DNA from: Deinococcus sp. QL22
Lineage (GTDB): Bacteria; Deinococcota; Deinococci; Deinococcales; Deinococcaceae
Direction: 5' to 3'
Length of the DNA: 64,000 nucleotides
NCBI RefSeq assembly: GCF_023370075.1
Contig: NZ_CP097150.1
Location: forward strand, 558,001-622,000
This document shows positions 8,395 to 18,343 of the stretch, piece after piece (the first letter of the stretch is position 1; each line of letters begins with the position of its first letter). The notes beneath the pieces are model-generated. The model had not been told where the DNA came from. It saw nothing but the letters and a program-made list of their open reading frames with translations, and did not search any database. Both the position numbers and the translations under genes were made by a program.

Positions 8395-8925
8395 TCAAGC
8401 GGCGTTGCGAGCGTTCGCCGATGAGGTGAGTGTCGACCAAGGCGTGGCGTAGCCAGGCGCCGAGTGACGGCGTTGGTGGTTATACCAGCGGTGAACATCT
8501 GGCATGGCAGCGCGAACCTCAGCCATGGACTGCCAATCGTGACGGAAAGCGAATTGATAATGTGTAGGTTCTGTTGAGTCGTTCCAGGATTCCGGTGCCG
8601 CCTGGCTGGGACACCTTGGAGCGCACCCAGCTGCCGTACTTCGAGCAGACCTGTTGAAAGACCTCGCTCGTGAAGTCGCTGCCGCCGTCACTTTGCACGA
8701 GGATCGTCTCCGGGTGGCCCTCGGCCCACAGGACGGCGACGGCTTTGTCCAGCGTGAGCTTAGCAAGGTGCATCGACAGACTCCGCACGACCCGGCTGGC
8801 CAAGACCACCCGTGAAAGTACGTCCAGCACGAAGTAAATCCAACAGACGCCCTCCGGGAGGGAGAGGCGTGTGGCGTCGATCTGCACCCGGCATCCTTCG
8901 GGCCAGTCCTGAGGACTGGAACCTA
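8395..8925 (-). pseudogene. IS3-type transposase orfB, C-terminal part
   Basis: The frame entered near 8925 reads DWPEGCRVQIDATRLSLPEG, the first strand of an IS3 integrase core with its Asp, then VQSDGGSDFTSEVFQQVC (second Asp region) and SKVSQPGGTGILERLNRT with the catalytic Glu. The frame then changes near 8560-8600 and the rest, WYNHQRRHSAPGYATP, is read in another frame. This is the 3' half of the orfB whose 5' half lies at 10105-10432; the two halves are separated by the IS110-type insertion. Confidence 0.8.
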
Positions 8926-8962
8926 GTATGTCAAGTCGGCGGGGAAAAGACTCAAAAAGATC

Positions 8963-9907
8963 CTATGAAGGGGCAGGGATGGGGCCGCCCAGGTGACAGG
9001 CCTGCAGGGTTCGGTACACCTCCCGGGCCAGGTGGGTCTTGAGTGCTCGAAGTGCCGCCCGTTTTGTTTTTCCCTCCTGCTCCTTCTTGGCCACAAATGT
9101 TTTGGTGCGTTCGTCACAGCGTCGCCGGGTCAAGGCCATCAGGTGGAGCACAGGGTTGAGCTGTCGGTGGCCACCGACGTTCACGCACCAGCGTGTGTTC
9201 TTTCCGCTGCCCCGCTCCACGGGGGCAGCGCCGCAGTCACTGGCAAAGTGATGGACGTTTTCAAACCGCTGGATGTCACCCATTTCGGCCAGTACGGTGC
9301 CGGCCAGCACCACGCCGATCCCCTGCAAGGTCAACAGGGTGGGGGCCACTTGAGCGACCAGGGTCGCCATGGCGTGTTCCCGCTCTTTCCATGCTGCTTC
9401 GAGAGAAGTCAGCACCGCCTGCAGGGCGGTGCTCAGCGAGGCAGCCATGGTATCTGGGAGCGCTTCGAGCATCATCTGGTTCGCTTTGCGCTGCTGAGCC
9501 AGCTTGTCCCGCGTGCGGGACAATTCCTGCAAACGGGTACGCTGCTCGCTGAGCTGGTCGGGCGGGAGTTGCGGGTTGGCCAGCAGCACCCGAGCGACGT
9601 TCTCGGCATCGACCAGGTCGTTCTTTTTCTTGCCGCGACGCGCACGGTACTGACGGGTCAGGCTGGGGTGGATGTGAGACACCGACTGATCATTGGCAAA
9701 GAGCAGGGCCAGCAGGGGAGCCACGTACCGGTTGCCTGCACCTTCAATGGCCCAGCAGTGCAGTTCAAAACGAGCAGACCAAGCACACAACTGATTCAGG
9801 CCTTCGGCGTCGTTCTGGACGCTCAGGCTGTCCAGTCCCAGTCCACGCGAATCGAGAGCGACGGCGGTATGGGTCGTGGGGTGGGGATCAAGTCCAAGAA
9901 TGATCAT
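8963..9907 (-). CDS. IS110-family transposase (RNA-guided DEDD recombinase type)
   Basis: A 314-residue transposase from the ATG at 9907, which has GGAGGA just upstream; a longer in-frame start is not needed. The N-terminal RuvC-like DEDD domain begins MIILGLDPHPTTHTAVALD, with further acidic positions in CWAIEGAGNRY and KKKNDLVDAENVARVL. A central coiled coil (about 120-180) is followed by the C-terminal Tnp domain with LQGIGVVLAGTVLAEMGDI and the catalytic serine in HFASDCGAAPVERGSGKNTR. All key motifs are intact, so activity is plausible. IS110 enzymes are known to work with a structured bridge RNA from the non-coding end of the element. Confidence 0.9.
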   Translation of the reverse strand: MIILGLDPHPTTHTAVALDSRGLGLDSLSVQNDAEGLNQLCAWSARFELHCWAIEGAGNRYVAPLLALLFANDQSVSHIHPSLTRQYRARRGKKKNDLVDAENVARVLLANPQLPPDQLSEQRTRLQELSRTRDKLAQQRKANQMMLEALPDTMAASLSTALQAVLTSLEAAWKEREHAMATLVAQVAPTLLTLQGIGVVLAGTVLAEMGDIQRFENVHHFASDCGAAPVERGSGKNTRWCVNVGGHRQLNPVLHLMALTRRRCDERTKTFVAKKEQEGKTKRAALRALKTHLAREVYRTLQACHLGGPIPAPS

Positions 9908-10104
9908 GGCGTCCTCCAGTAGATGTGTGGCGCCGAACCCCCACCCGCGCAGGTCTGTTCTGGATGGGGCCCGCAGGCAGCCTGGTATCAAGCGAAGAGC
10001 AGCGGTGTGGTGCCGTTGAGAAAGAGAACGCGCAATTCCAGTCCAAGCGACAAGCGCAGACACTTTGAGGGCGACGCTCTCTCCTCACCTCATTTTGGAC
10101 ATAC
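9908..10104 (-). ncRNA. Candidate bridge RNA region of the IS110-type element
   Basis: The 197-nt stretch between the presumed element end and the transposase ATG has no coding features and is where IS110-group elements encode the bridge RNA that pairs with target and donor DNA. I have not folded it, and the guide loops are not identified; the call rests on family knowledge and position only. Confidence 0.35.
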
Positions 10105-10432
10105 AGACACTTTAGGGGAAGGCTTCCTTGTTTTCCGAGGTTGCGGGGGATGGAACTGCAGTTCACCCAGGGCCGTTCGAATCTGATGCAGGCCGATCTC
10201 TCCACCTTGGGCCTGCAATTCCTGATACAGCAAGCGGTAACCAGAGGTAGGGTGTAACAACGCGGTCTGGCGCACTTTTTCGCACAGCTCATCCCGGTGC
10301 TGCTGGCGCGCACAGCGCACCGGCGCTGTGCTCATGGTCTCGGAGTCGCCAATACGGAATTTCGGCGTATTGGGCGAAGCGCCTTAAGCTGAGCTGGGGA
10401 TGGCTCTGCCAGAGGACGATCGCATCAATCAT
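10105..10432 (-). pseudogene. IS3-type transposase orfB, N-terminal part
   Basis: Starts at the ATG at 10432 right after orfA and reads MIDAIVLWQSHPQLSLRRFA, then loses its frame near 10320. The continuation in the next frame, CEKVRQTALLHPTSGYRLLY followed by HQIRTALGELQFHPPQ, is the HTH_21 region found at the start of IS3 orfB proteins. Coding sequence stops where the IS110-type element begins. It is thus broken by a frameshift and an insertion. Confidence 0.75.
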
Positions 10433-10434
10433 CG

Positions 10435-10722
10435 TCAGAGCCGCCGCACTTTTCGCGCGATATCCAACTCCAATTCCTTCTCCGCCACAATGCGCCCCAG
10501 TCGGTCGTTCGCCCGTTCCAGCAGACTCACACCCTGATCCGGACGATCTCCCGCAAGACGGGCACGGCCCGCCTCCAGGAACTGGGCTTTCCAACTGTGG
10601 ATCAGGCTCTCATTGACATCATGCTGCCGGGCTGTTCCTGCCCCACCCAGTTCCCCGCGCAAAACGCTCAAGACAATGGCTTCTTTGACGTCGGTTATCC
10701 AGGTTTTCCGTTGTTTCCCCAT
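10435..10722 (-). CDS. IS3-type transposase orfA
   Basis: A 95-residue HTH protein starting MGKQRKTWITDVKEAIVLSV, with GGAG 7 nt before the ATG. The middle (GTARQHDVNESLIHSWKAQF) is a transposase_8 type helix-turn-helix that binds element ends, and the C-terminal half (SLLERANDRLGRIVAEKELELDIARK) is a leucine-rich coiled coil used to contact OrfB. It is intact, but its orfB partner is destroyed, so it is at most a DNA-binding leftover. Confidence 0.8.
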   Translation of the reverse strand: MGKQRKTWITDVKEAIVLSVLRGELGGAGTARQHDVNESLIHSWKAQFLEAGRARLAGDRPDQGVSLLERANDRLGRIVAEKELELDIARKVRRL

Positions 10723-10938
10723 GATGCTCTCCAGTGTGCTTGTCCCTCGCTTCAACAGGGTTAGGTTCTGGAAGTCATTCTTGGAGCAGGAGCAGTACCC
10801 ACTCAACCTGATCCGATACACCTCCCCGGAAGCGGACAACATCATTGAGGCTCATTACAACCGGGCGCGAGCGGGTCTTCAGGATCAGCCCGCAGGTTCC
10901 TGAAACGGTCAGGATCTCACCATAGGAAGGACTTACCC

Positions 10939-11700
10939 ATGACGAAATCAAGCCGAGAGCAGTTTGACGCGCACGCCGAGAAATACGCTTCAAGTGCGGT
11001 CCATCGATTTGGAGCCAGTCTGCCGATCTTGCTGGAGTTGGCTGCCCCAAAGGAGGATGATCTGGTTCTCGATATCGCCACAGGCACCGGGAACACAGCC
11101 CTCGCTCTGGCCTCACACGTCGCACGAGCCGTCGGAGTGGATGTGTCGCCAAAGATGCTCGACCAAGCGCGGGCACGCGCTGATCGTGAGGCCTTCACCA
11201 ACGTGTCATTTCAGGAAGGTATAGCGGAACACCTCCCCTTCGCGGACGCAAGCTTCACGCTAGTGACCTCGAGGCACGCCCCGCACCACTTCCGGGAAGT
11301 TCCGACCTTCCTGCAGGAGGTACACCGAGTGCTCCGGCCAGGCGGCCGCTTCGTTTTGGCTGATCAGATCACGCCGCGCGCTGAGATGCAGCACTGGGTG
11401 GACTTCTGGCAGCGCACGCGCGATCCGTCGCATGTTCGTCAACGAACCGTGGACGAGTGGCGGGAGATGACCAAAGCGGCGGGATTCCGTTCAGTGGAAG
11501 AGCGCCTCGTGCCGTATCGGTTGGAATTCGAGTGGTGGACGCAGCAGTCGGGCACCAGCACTGAAACCGTCGAAACGTTGCGTGAACACGCTCGGAATGC
11601 TGACGTGGAGGTACGCGAAGCGATGGGTTTGGAGTTTGATGCCCAGGGACACGTTCAGGCCCACCATGACCCGATGTTGGTTGCTCGCTGGGATCGCTGA
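10939..11700 (+). CDS. Class I SAM-dependent methyltransferase
   Basis: A 253-residue Rossmann-fold methyltransferase. Motif I is VLDIATGTGNTALALA (about residues 43-58), followed by the acidic end of strand 2 (VGVDVSPKML) and the post-motif region SFTLVTSRHAPHHFREV; VHRVLRPGGRFVLADQ is the Methyltransf_11 strand 5 region. It resembles UbiE/Coq5-like or YcgJ-like enzymes, but the substrate is not evident. The ATG has AGGAAGG upstream. It stands alone between the IS3 debris and a decayed region. Confidence 0.85.
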   Translation: MTKSSREQFDAHAEKYASSAVHRFGASLPILLELAAPKEDDLVLDIATGTGNTALALASHVARAVGVDVSPKMLDQARARADREAFTNVSFQEGIAEHLPFADASFTLVTSRHAPHHFREVPTFLQEVHRVLRPGGRFVLADQITPRAEMQHWVDFWQRTRDPSHVRQRTVDEWREMTKAAGFRSVEERLVPYRLEFEWWTQQSGTSTETVETLREHARNADVEVREAMGLEFDAQGHVQAHHDPMLVARWDR

Positions 11701-11735
11701 GGCACGGGAGTTCAGGGGCGCCGAGTTCTCGGTGA

Positions 11736-11864
11736 CTGATCTGGGGGGTGGCGTTATCCATCCTGAGCTTCGGCATGGACCTGCTCACCTCCAGTGCCGG
11801 GGAACGCATGATCTCGGCCCCCTACGCGTTCCTGCGGGTCGTCAGCAGCCTGATCCTTGCCTGA
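11736..11864 (+). pseudogene. C-terminal fragment of a membrane protein
   Basis: A 42-codon frame without a start, directly after an in-frame stop, reads LIWGVALSILSFGMDLLTSS and ends RVVSSLILA. The hydrophobic pattern looks like the last transmembrane segment of an integral membrane protein whose upstream part is gone. The family is not identified. Confidence 0.35.
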
Positions 11865-12202
11865 ATCTCCTAGTAAGCGCTGTCTTGTTATCACGCTCCT
11901 CGCTGTTCGGCGTAGCTCGGATGAGTCACTCTGTTGATGTGGCCGAGAGCCTGCAGAGGCACCATCAGGGTAACCGAGCAGCGGAAGTGCTGAACTACAA
12001 AAGGAAAAGCCGTGAATGTACATCTTTACATTGCTCAGAGCCGTTCCCGCGAACTCCGAGCCGAAACCCAGCGAGACCGCGAAGCCCGCTCTGCACAAAA
12101 TCAGAGCAAGCGTCCCAGCTTACTCCAGCTCACTAAGGCCCTGATCCTGCCGCGCTAATCCGGCGTAGCACACTTGGGAAACCTATGCTGATGAGCAGTA
12201 CC

Positions 12203-12224
12203 CTCTTGGCCAGGTGGCCAAGAG
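12203..12224. repeat. Perfect 10-bp inverted repeat
   Basis: CTCTTGGCCA and TGGCCAAGAG are separated by two bases. There is no T tract on either side, so it is not an obvious terminator. It lies in the decayed region between the methyltransferase gene and the transporter fragments and could be an operator or recombination relic. Confidence 0.5.
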
Positions 12225-12269
12225 GCTTCACACCGAAAGGGCTGCTAAGCCCGCCATGAATGTGAGTGA

Positions 12270-12476
12270 CTACCCGTAGCCACCCGTGCTGACGAACAGC
12301 AGGCCCATCCCGAAGGGCGTCAAGGCCTGCGCCAGATTGACGGGCCGGGTCAAACGGCCATTCACCGTTCCAAACTGGGTCGGGGGATACCACGCGACAA
12401 GCAGTTCGCTGCGGGCCAGGGTCAAGGCCCCGTTGGCGGCCCCGAAGAGCACGATACTCGGTGGTCTGTCCTTTGG
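12270..12476 (-). pseudogene. MFS transporter fragment (late transmembrane segments)
   Basis: The minus strand encodes PPSIVLFGAANGALTLARSE, then WYPPTQFGTVNGRLTRPVNL and TPFGMGLLFVSTGGYG, typical of the loop and helix region of a major facilitator transporter. There is no upstream start and the frame begins after a stop. A fragment of the same type of transporter is found on the opposite strand 35 nt away, which implies an inversion or a double deletion. Confidence 0.5.
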
Positions 12477-12510
12477 ATTGCTGGCCTAGACAAACCAGAC
12501 ATACTGGTTA

Positions 12511-12642
12511 GTGGTTGCTTGGCTAAGCGCAGGCGCGGCCATGAGTTTGACCTTTTACGAAGCAGTCTTCACGGTGCTGGGGCAACAAGTGGGGGCATAT
12601 TTTTGCCAGCATTTTGTCTTTGCCTTCTTGAGCATGCGCCGA
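12511..12642 (+). pseudogene. MFS transporter fragment on the opposite strand
   Basis: The plus strand reads WLSAGAAMSLTFYEAVFTVL and continues GQQVGAYFCQHFVFAFLSM before entering the 3' end of the FBPase gene. The WL.AG.AMSLTFYEAVFTVL segment resembles an N-terminal-half helix of MFS transporters. The fragment has no neighbouring continuation in frame. Confidence 0.4.
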
Positions 12643-13629
12643 TTAGACCCGAATGGTGACGCGGGCGCCGTGTTCCTCCAGGTGCACCGAGTCGATGAAG
12701 CGCACAACGCGGCTGGCATGCCCCATGACCACGGAGTGGGTTCGGGCCCCTCCGCCAAAACGGCGTACCCCCTGCAGCAGTTCTCCGTCTGTGATGCCCG
12801 TTGCTGAAAATACCAACTGCTCTCCAGGCGCGAGGTCGGCAGTGGTGTACACCTGCATTTCGTCGAGTCCCATGCCCCTCAGCCGCTCCCGCTGTTCAGC
12901 TGTTTCCGGCATGAACCGGCCCTGAATTTCACCCCCGAGGCACTTGAGGGCGGCCGCCGTGATGACCCCTTCGGGCGCGCCGCCCCAGCCCATCACGGCG
13001 TGCACTCCCGTCCCGCGCACAGCCGCGGCCAGGGACGCGATCACGTCGCCCTGCTCAATCAACTTCACCCGTGCACCGGCCCTCCGGACGCTCTGAATCA
13101 GCGTCTCGTGCCGCTCCCGGTCAAGCACGACCACCACGAGGTCTTCAACAGCTCTCTCCAGGCTTTGGGCCAAGACGTTAAGGTTTGCCTCCACCGGCCA
13201 GTCAAGGCGGACTCGGCCTGCCGCTGGCGGCGGAACCACGAGCTTATCCATATAAATGTCTGGCGCGTGCATGAGGCCGCCGCGCTCAGCGATGGCAATC
13301 ACTGCGATGCCGTTGGGCAGGCCCTTCGCCGCAACGGTGGTGCCTTCAACCGGATCTACGGCGATGTCAATGGGAAAGCGGCGCGCCCCACCGCCCACCT
13401 TCTCGCCGATATAGAGCATTGGCGCCTCATCCATCTCGCCCTCGCCGATCACTACCGTGCCCTCAATGTCCAGGGCGTTCAGGGCTTCCCGCATCGCCTC
13501 GGTGGCGGCGCGGTCGACTTCATGCTTGTCGCCTTTGCCGGTCCAGCGGGAGGCGGCCAGCGCCGCCTGCTCCGTGACCCGGACAGTCTCCAGGACCAAG
13601 GCTTGTTCCAAACTTGACAGGGAGGTCAT
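12643..13629 (-). CDS. glpX: Fructose-1,6-bisphosphatase class II
   Basis: A 328-residue GlpX-type phosphatase that converts fructose-1,6-bisphosphate to fructose-6-phosphate, an irreversible gluconeogenic step. Diagnostic motifs are [18 protein letters not shown] and AVDPVEGTT, which bind the two metal ions, plus [25 protein letters not shown] precedes the ATG. It is the last gene of the urate operon: uraH ends only 50 nt upstream on the same strand. This placement suggests that purine-derived glyoxylate carbon is routed to sugars. Some class II enzymes also accept sedoheptulose-1,7-bisphosphate; that cannot be decided here. Confidence 0.93.
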   Translation of the reverse strand: MTSLSSLEQALVLETVRVTEQAALAASRWTGKGDKHEVDRAATEAMREALNALDIEGTVVIGEGEMDEAPMLYIGEKVGGGARRFPIDIAVDPVEGTTVAAKGLPNGIAVIAIAERGGLMHAPDIYMDKLVVPPPAAGRVRLDWPVEANLNVLAQSLERAVEDLVVVVLDRERHETLIQSVRRAGARVKLIEQGDVIASLAAAVRGTGVHAVMGWGGAPEGVITAAALKCLGGEIQGRFMPETAEQRERLRGMGLDEMQVYTTADLAPGEQLVFSATGITDGELLQGVRRFGGGARTHSVVMGHASRVVRFIDSVHLEEHGARVTIRV

Positions 13630-13679
13630 GGTGTACGCTCCTGGCGCAGCTCAGGGGGAAACGGGGGCAGGCGCACGGC

Positions 13680-14035
13680 CTAGCTCCCCCGGTAAGTGCT
13701 GTAAGACCAGGGAGTCATGATCAAGGGGACGTGGTAATGATCGGCCGTATCGCCGACGGTGAAGCGCAGGGTCACGAGGTCGAGGAAGGGAGGCTGGGAC
13801 GCAGCCCCGAAGCCCTCAAAATAGGGGGCGACGTGAAAGGTCAGCTCATACGTGGCCGGCTGGAGGCTGCCGCGCTCGATCAGCGGCGCGTCGGTGCGTC
13901 CATCCGTGTTCGTCACTGCTTCAGTCATCTTGCGCCGTCCTGCACCCTCGATCTGAAAGAGTTCGACCCGGATCCCCCTCGCTGGACGGCCCCTGGCTGT
14001 ATCGAGGACATGCGTGGTGAGGCCCGAGTGCGCGT

Positions 14036-14039
<4 letters not shown>
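13680..14039 (-). CDS. uraH: 5-Hydroxyisourate hydrolase
   Basis: A 119-residue transthyretin-like enzyme that hydrolyses 5-hydroxyisourate, the uricase product, to OHCU. The N-terminal LTTHVLDTARGRPARGI, the central Arg/His positions and the C-terminal SYSTYRGS signature are all present. I choose the GTG at 14039, which overlaps the uricase stop as GTGA and gives a protein starting just before SGLTTHVLD; an ATG at 14057 would lie inside the uricase gene. Overlap indicates translational coupling within the urate operon. Confidence 0.92.
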
Positions 14040-14910
<871 letters not shown>

Positions 14911-14914
<4 letters not shown>

Positions 14915-15447
14915 ACTATTCCTCCTGGGTGATCCTGGCGCACCAGGTCAAAAACTCGGAACCGGGCGATTTTGCCGATCTCTCTTAAGGCGGTTTCCCG
15001 CTCGTGTTCAGGGGTGTTCTCTAGACGTATGGCGGCGCCTGCCAAGATGCTGGCCTTGGTATGCTCGCGCACGCAGACGATGTAAGGCATGTCAAACTTG
15101 GCGTGATAGGCCACGTTGACGCGCTGGAACTCGGCGTACTCCTCAGGACTCAGGCGGTCGAGTCCAGCGCCAGCTTGCTCGGCAGCAGATTCGGCGGTCA
15201 CCTGCCCTAACAGCGCCGCTTTCCCGGCGAGGTCGGGATGCGCCCGAATCAGGGCGAGCTGCTCGGCGGGGCGGTCGGTCAGCACCGCGGCGGTAAAGGC
15301 AGCCGCCAATTCCTCTACGCGTCGGAAGGGGCGCCCTCTTCCCACCCTCTCGGCGTAGCGCGGGCTGTGTTCCAAAATGCCGCCAAAGGTGTGCACAAAC
15401 TCGTCGGAGGAGAGGGCGTTCACCTCAGAAAGACGCAGGGAGCTCAA
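14911..15447 (-). CDS. uraD: OHCU decarboxylase
   Basis: A 178-residue enzyme that decarboxylates 2-oxo-4-hydroxy-4-carboxy-5-ureidoimidazoline to S-allantoin, the last step of urate breakdown to allantoin. Family landmarks are LSSDEFVHTFGGILEHSP, LIRAHPDLAGKAAL with the catalytic His, and FQRVNVAYHAKFDMPYIVCV. The stop overlaps the uricase start and the ATG overlaps the permease stop, each by 4 nt, typical of a tightly coupled operon. Confidence 0.94.
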
Positions 15448-16820
15448 TGGACGTCTCCGACTTCAGGAGCATGGCTGGTGGCGTCGGCCGTGTACGAGAG
15501 CTGCTCCCGACTGGATCCTACGATGTTGAACAAAATGTTGAGCAAGATCGCGGCAATGGCCGCAGCCGTGATTCCGCTTTCGAGAAAAAGACCGGCCCAA
15601 TCGGGAAGCTTTTCGTAGAGGGTCGGCACAGTGGAGGGAATTACGCCCAGTGCAATGCTGACGGCCACGATGGTGAGGTTGCGCGTATCCGCCATGTTCA
15701 CTTTCGAAAGCGTCTGAATACCTGCTGCCGCCACAGTTCCGAACAACACCAGCCCGGCCCCGCCCAGCACCGGCAGGGGAATGGAGGCCACCAACGCGCC
15801 CAACTTGGGGAAGAAGCCCAGTAACATTAGGATGACGCCCGCTGTGGCGACCACGAAGCGGCTTTTGATGCCAGTGAAGCGTACCAGGCCGACGTTTTGT
15901 GCGAACGCGGTGAAGGGAAACACATTGAACACGCCGCCCAGGGCAGTGGAGAGGCCGTCAGCGCGCAGTCCAGCGGCCACCTCACGGGCATTGACCGGCT
16001 TGTCCACAATCTCGCCGATAGCGAGCAGATCGGCTGTGGTTTCCACCATCACGACCAGCATCACCAAAATCATTGACAGAATGGGAATCAGGGCGAAGGT
16101 GGGGAACCCGAAGAAGAAGGGAGGCGTGAAGCCGATCGCGGCGGCTGTGCCGACCGTGGCGAAAGACGCCTTGCCAATCAGTGCGGCGACGACCGTGCCG
16201 AAGACCAGCCCCAACAACACGGCGACCCGGCTCCAGAAGCCCTTGCCGAAGCGGGTAATCAGCAAGACGAACAGCATGACTAATGCGGCGAGGCCAAGGT
16301 TGGTCGGGTCTCCGAAGGTCGGCGCGCTGGGGACGCCGCCCCCTGCCCAGCGAATGGCGACAGGCATCAGCGACACGCCGATGATCGTGATCACTGTTCC
16401 GGCCACGACCGGAGGGAAGAAGCGCAGCATCCGGGAAAAGTACGGCGCGAGCAACACTGTAAACAATCCGGCCACGATCACTGAACCGTAAATCCCCGGC
16501 AGGCCGTATTCCTTGCCGATCAAAATCATGCTGGCAAGCGCAGCAAAAGTGGTGCCCTGCACGATGGGGAGCTTCGCTCCGAAGCCCGGGAATCCGATGG
16601 TCTGAATCAGGGTGGCGACGCCGCACATAAAGAAGCTGGCGTTGACAATCCGGACGACCTGATCTTGCGGCAGACCGATGGCACTGGCCAGCACCAGCGG
16701 AACAGCGATGATCCCCGCGTACATGCTCAGCACGTGCTGTAGCCCGAACGCCACCATGCGTCCGGCAGGCGGCACTTCATCAACGGGGTGAACAGAGGAG
16801 ACAGACGTTCCTTGAAGCAT
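15444..16820 (-). CDS. NCS2-family urate/xanthine permease
   Basis: A 458-residue permease with about 14 membrane segments. LQHVLSMYAGIIAVPLVLAS at the start, QGTTFAALASMI in TM3 and VVMVETTADLLAIGEIVDKP in TM8 (the substrate-binding segment) fit the UacT/XanQ/PucJK group of purine carriers. I choose the ATG at 16820 because GGGAGG lies 6 nt upstream; the reading frame continues to 16880 without a better site. First gene of the urate operon, so urate (or xanthine) uptake coupled to H+ is the likely role. Confidence 0.9.
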   Translation of the reverse strand: MLQGTSVSSVHPVDEVPPAGRMVAFGLQHVLSMYAGIIAVPLVLASAIGLPQDQVVRIVNASFFMCGVATLIQTIGFPGFGAKLPIVQGTTFAALASMILIGKEYGLPGIYGSVIVAGLFTVLLAPYFSRMLRFFPPVVAGTVITIIGVSLMPVAIRWAGGGVPSAPTFGDPTNLGLAALVMLFVLLITRFGKGFWSRVAVLLGLVFGTVVAALIGKASFATVGTAAAIGFTPPFFFGFPTFALIPILSMILVMLVVMVETTADLLAIGEIVDKPVNAREVAAGLRADGLSTALGGVFNVFPFTAFAQNVGLVRFTGIKSRFVVATAGVILMLLGFFPKLGALVASIPLPVLGGAGLVLFGTVAAAGIQTLSKVNMADTRNLTIVAVSIALGVIPSTVPTLYEKLPDWAGLFLESGITAAAIAAILLNILFNIVGSSREQLSYTADATSHAPEVGDVH

Positions 16821-17221
16821 ACAAACCTCCCTGCGGGCGGGCGAAGCAGGAATGCTCGCCAGACGAAGCGACCGAACCAAGGCTGCCGGTAAGCCAAACT
16901 CCTTAGACGTCTATGTATTTGAGTCGCATTATGGTACGGGGCAGCACCCCTATCTGTCAACCAGTGGAATGAATTTTTACAGAATAAAAATAAGCAGACA
17001 CTCCAACGTTCTCGGATGAGCATAAAGGTGTTGACCGAAGGGTTCAGAACAACATTATCTAGGCACCGATGGGAGATCTCTCAGGCCCAGAACCGTGCAC
17101 TGACAACGCTTTCGCACGGTGAGCGGATCGTACAGGCGCAACCCTGCTGGGATCACTGTTCGGTGTGGACTTTGATAACCCCACTGTGTCATAAAACGGT
17201 CTATTCCCCCTACCCTGAAGG
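16821..17221. other. Control region between urate operon and PAP2 gene
   Basis: About 400 nt without a convincing gene; it must hold the urate operon promoter. I see the perfect 10-mer palindrome TAGACGTCTA near 16905 and AT-rich runs around 16970-16990, but no unambiguous -35/-10 pair. The ATAGGTWAAAAWA motif of the other half of the catabolic cluster is not present, so this operon may have a different regulator. Confidence 0.4.
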
Positions 17222-17998
17222 ATGACCCTGCCCGCTCACGCGCATGTCCAGCGCCTACTCGTCTTCCTCAGCAAGCATTGGCGTGCCCTCCTCCTCCTCT
17301 TCCTCGGTGTGCTCTTGCCCCTCCTGGGTTTCGTCAAGATCGCCGAAGAGGTCTACGAGAAAGAGCCCTTTGCCTTCGAAGAACCCCTGATGCTCGCGAT
17401 TCACGCGGGCGCGTCTACCGCTTTAAATGACTTCACCCGCTTCCTCTCGCTTTTTGGCAACACGGCCGGCATGTTGCCTCTGACCGGTCTCCTGAGCATC
17501 TTGCTCTACCGCATTCGCCCCCGATTGGCCTACTTTCTGCTGTTGGCTCTGGGCGGCACAGTCGCGATCAACACGGTTCTCAAACAGTTTTTTGACCGGC
17601 CCCGCCCCGCGTTCTGGACGCCTTTTCTACCGGAACCCGACTTCTCCTTTCCAAGTGGTCACGCCATGTTTGCCAGTGCGCTGGTGAGCGCGGTGGTCGT
17701 CATCCTGTGGTTCACACGCTGGCGCTTGCCAGCCCTGATCTGCGGCGCAGCATACGTGCTCGCGATGATGTGGTCACGGGTGTACATCGGCGTGCATTAC
17801 CCCACAGATGTCACGGCAGGCGCCCTGGTGTCAGTGGCTTGGGTAGTCGGCCTGAATTACGTGTTGCATGTTCACCAGATCTTGCGTCCGGCCCTATCAC
17901 GCCCTACTGAGCAACTGAGGAAGACAGAGGACAACAGCCCGCAAGAGACGTCATCAGCATCGGTACAGGAAGTCGATGTTGTGAGTCACCGCGAATAG
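17222..17998 (+). CDS. PAP2-family membrane phosphatase
   Basis: A 258-residue integral membrane protein with six predicted helices and the three-part phosphatidic acid phosphatase signature: KQFFDRPRPAFW, FSFPSGHAMF with the catalytic His, and SRVYIGVHYPTD with the nucleophilic His. Such enzymes hydrolyse lipid phosphates (phosphatidic acid, phosphatidylglycerol phosphate or undecaprenyl pyrophosphate) at the outer face of the membrane. The acidic, Gln/Ser-rich C-terminal 40 residues are probably disordered. No partner genes are adjacent. The ribosome-binding site is weak (AAGG directly before ATG). Confidence 0.9.
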   Translation: MTLPAHAHVQRLLVFLSKHWRALLLLFLGVLLPLLGFVKIAEEVYEKEPFAFEEPLMLAIHAGASTALNDFTRFLSLFGNTAGMLPLTGLLSILLYRIRPRLAYFLLLALGGTVAINTVLKQFFDRPRPAFWTPFLPEPDFSFPSGHAMFASALVSAVVVILWFTRWRLPALICGAAYVLAMMWSRVYIGVHYPTDVTAGALVSVAWVVGLNYVLHVHQILRPALSRPTEQLRKTEDNSPQETSSASVQEVDVVSHRE

Positions 17999-18343
17999 GG
18001 GTTGGTTTAGACGGCGAAAAACGCGAAGGGACGATATGAACCGTTGATCCTTGGTCAGACAGCGACTTCACGAAGCAATCATGCAGAACCTGCATCTATA
18101 CGGCAGTTCACCCCGATGCTCCTGTCGAAAAAGGGAAGGGGACAGCCTAGTGAACGCCGCTGCCCCGCTTCTCCGTTGCCTTGGGTATTCAGGATTAAGC
18201 CTAGGCGTATCAATGCCAAGGGCCTGATAGGGAGGTCAGGTGCTCAGTAGCTAAAAATTTCACTTTTTGGTTGTGCTGGACGGCATAAAAGAGGATTCCC
18301 CAGCTGCCCCTCGACAGGGACAGTCCTCAGTACCCGAACCTGG
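17999..18343. other. Intergenic stretch beside IS110 remnant
   Basis: No supported gene. Short frames on both strands lack ribosome-binding sites and family motifs. The stretch may include older mobile-element debris. Confidence 0.3.

Larger units (their letters stand above)
8926..10104 (-). mobile_element. IS110-type insertion sequence, apparently intact
   Basis: About 1.18 kb containing one complete DEDD transposase gene and about 200 nt of non-coding DNA before it. The 3' end was placed by comparison with the degraded copy at 18344-19079: both share TATGTCAAGTCGGCGG, after which the flanks differ. The 5' end is placed where IS3 orfB sequence stops (near 10104). There are no terminal inverted repeats, as is usual for IS110. 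Insertion into a dead IS3 copy means the host lost nothing. Confidence 0.7.
8344..10760 (-). mobile_element. Decayed IS3-type element interrupted by an IS110-type element
   Basis: Reading on the minus strand, orfA (10722-10435), the start of orfB (10432-10105), an inserted IS110-type element (10104-8926) and the end of orfB (8925-8395) follow each other in the order of an IS3-family element. The limits given are approximate because I cannot find the terminal repeats. orfB has two frameshifts in addition to the insertion, so this copy cannot move by itself. Confidence 0.7.

Noticed and set aside
12203..12224. Hairpin as terminator for the methyltransferase gene
   Set aside because: More than 500 nt from the gene end and no T tract on either strand.
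16821..17000. IclR-type motif before the urate operon
   Set aside because: No ATAGGTWAAAAWA-like sequence is present; only the unrelated palindrome TAGACGTCTA was seen.
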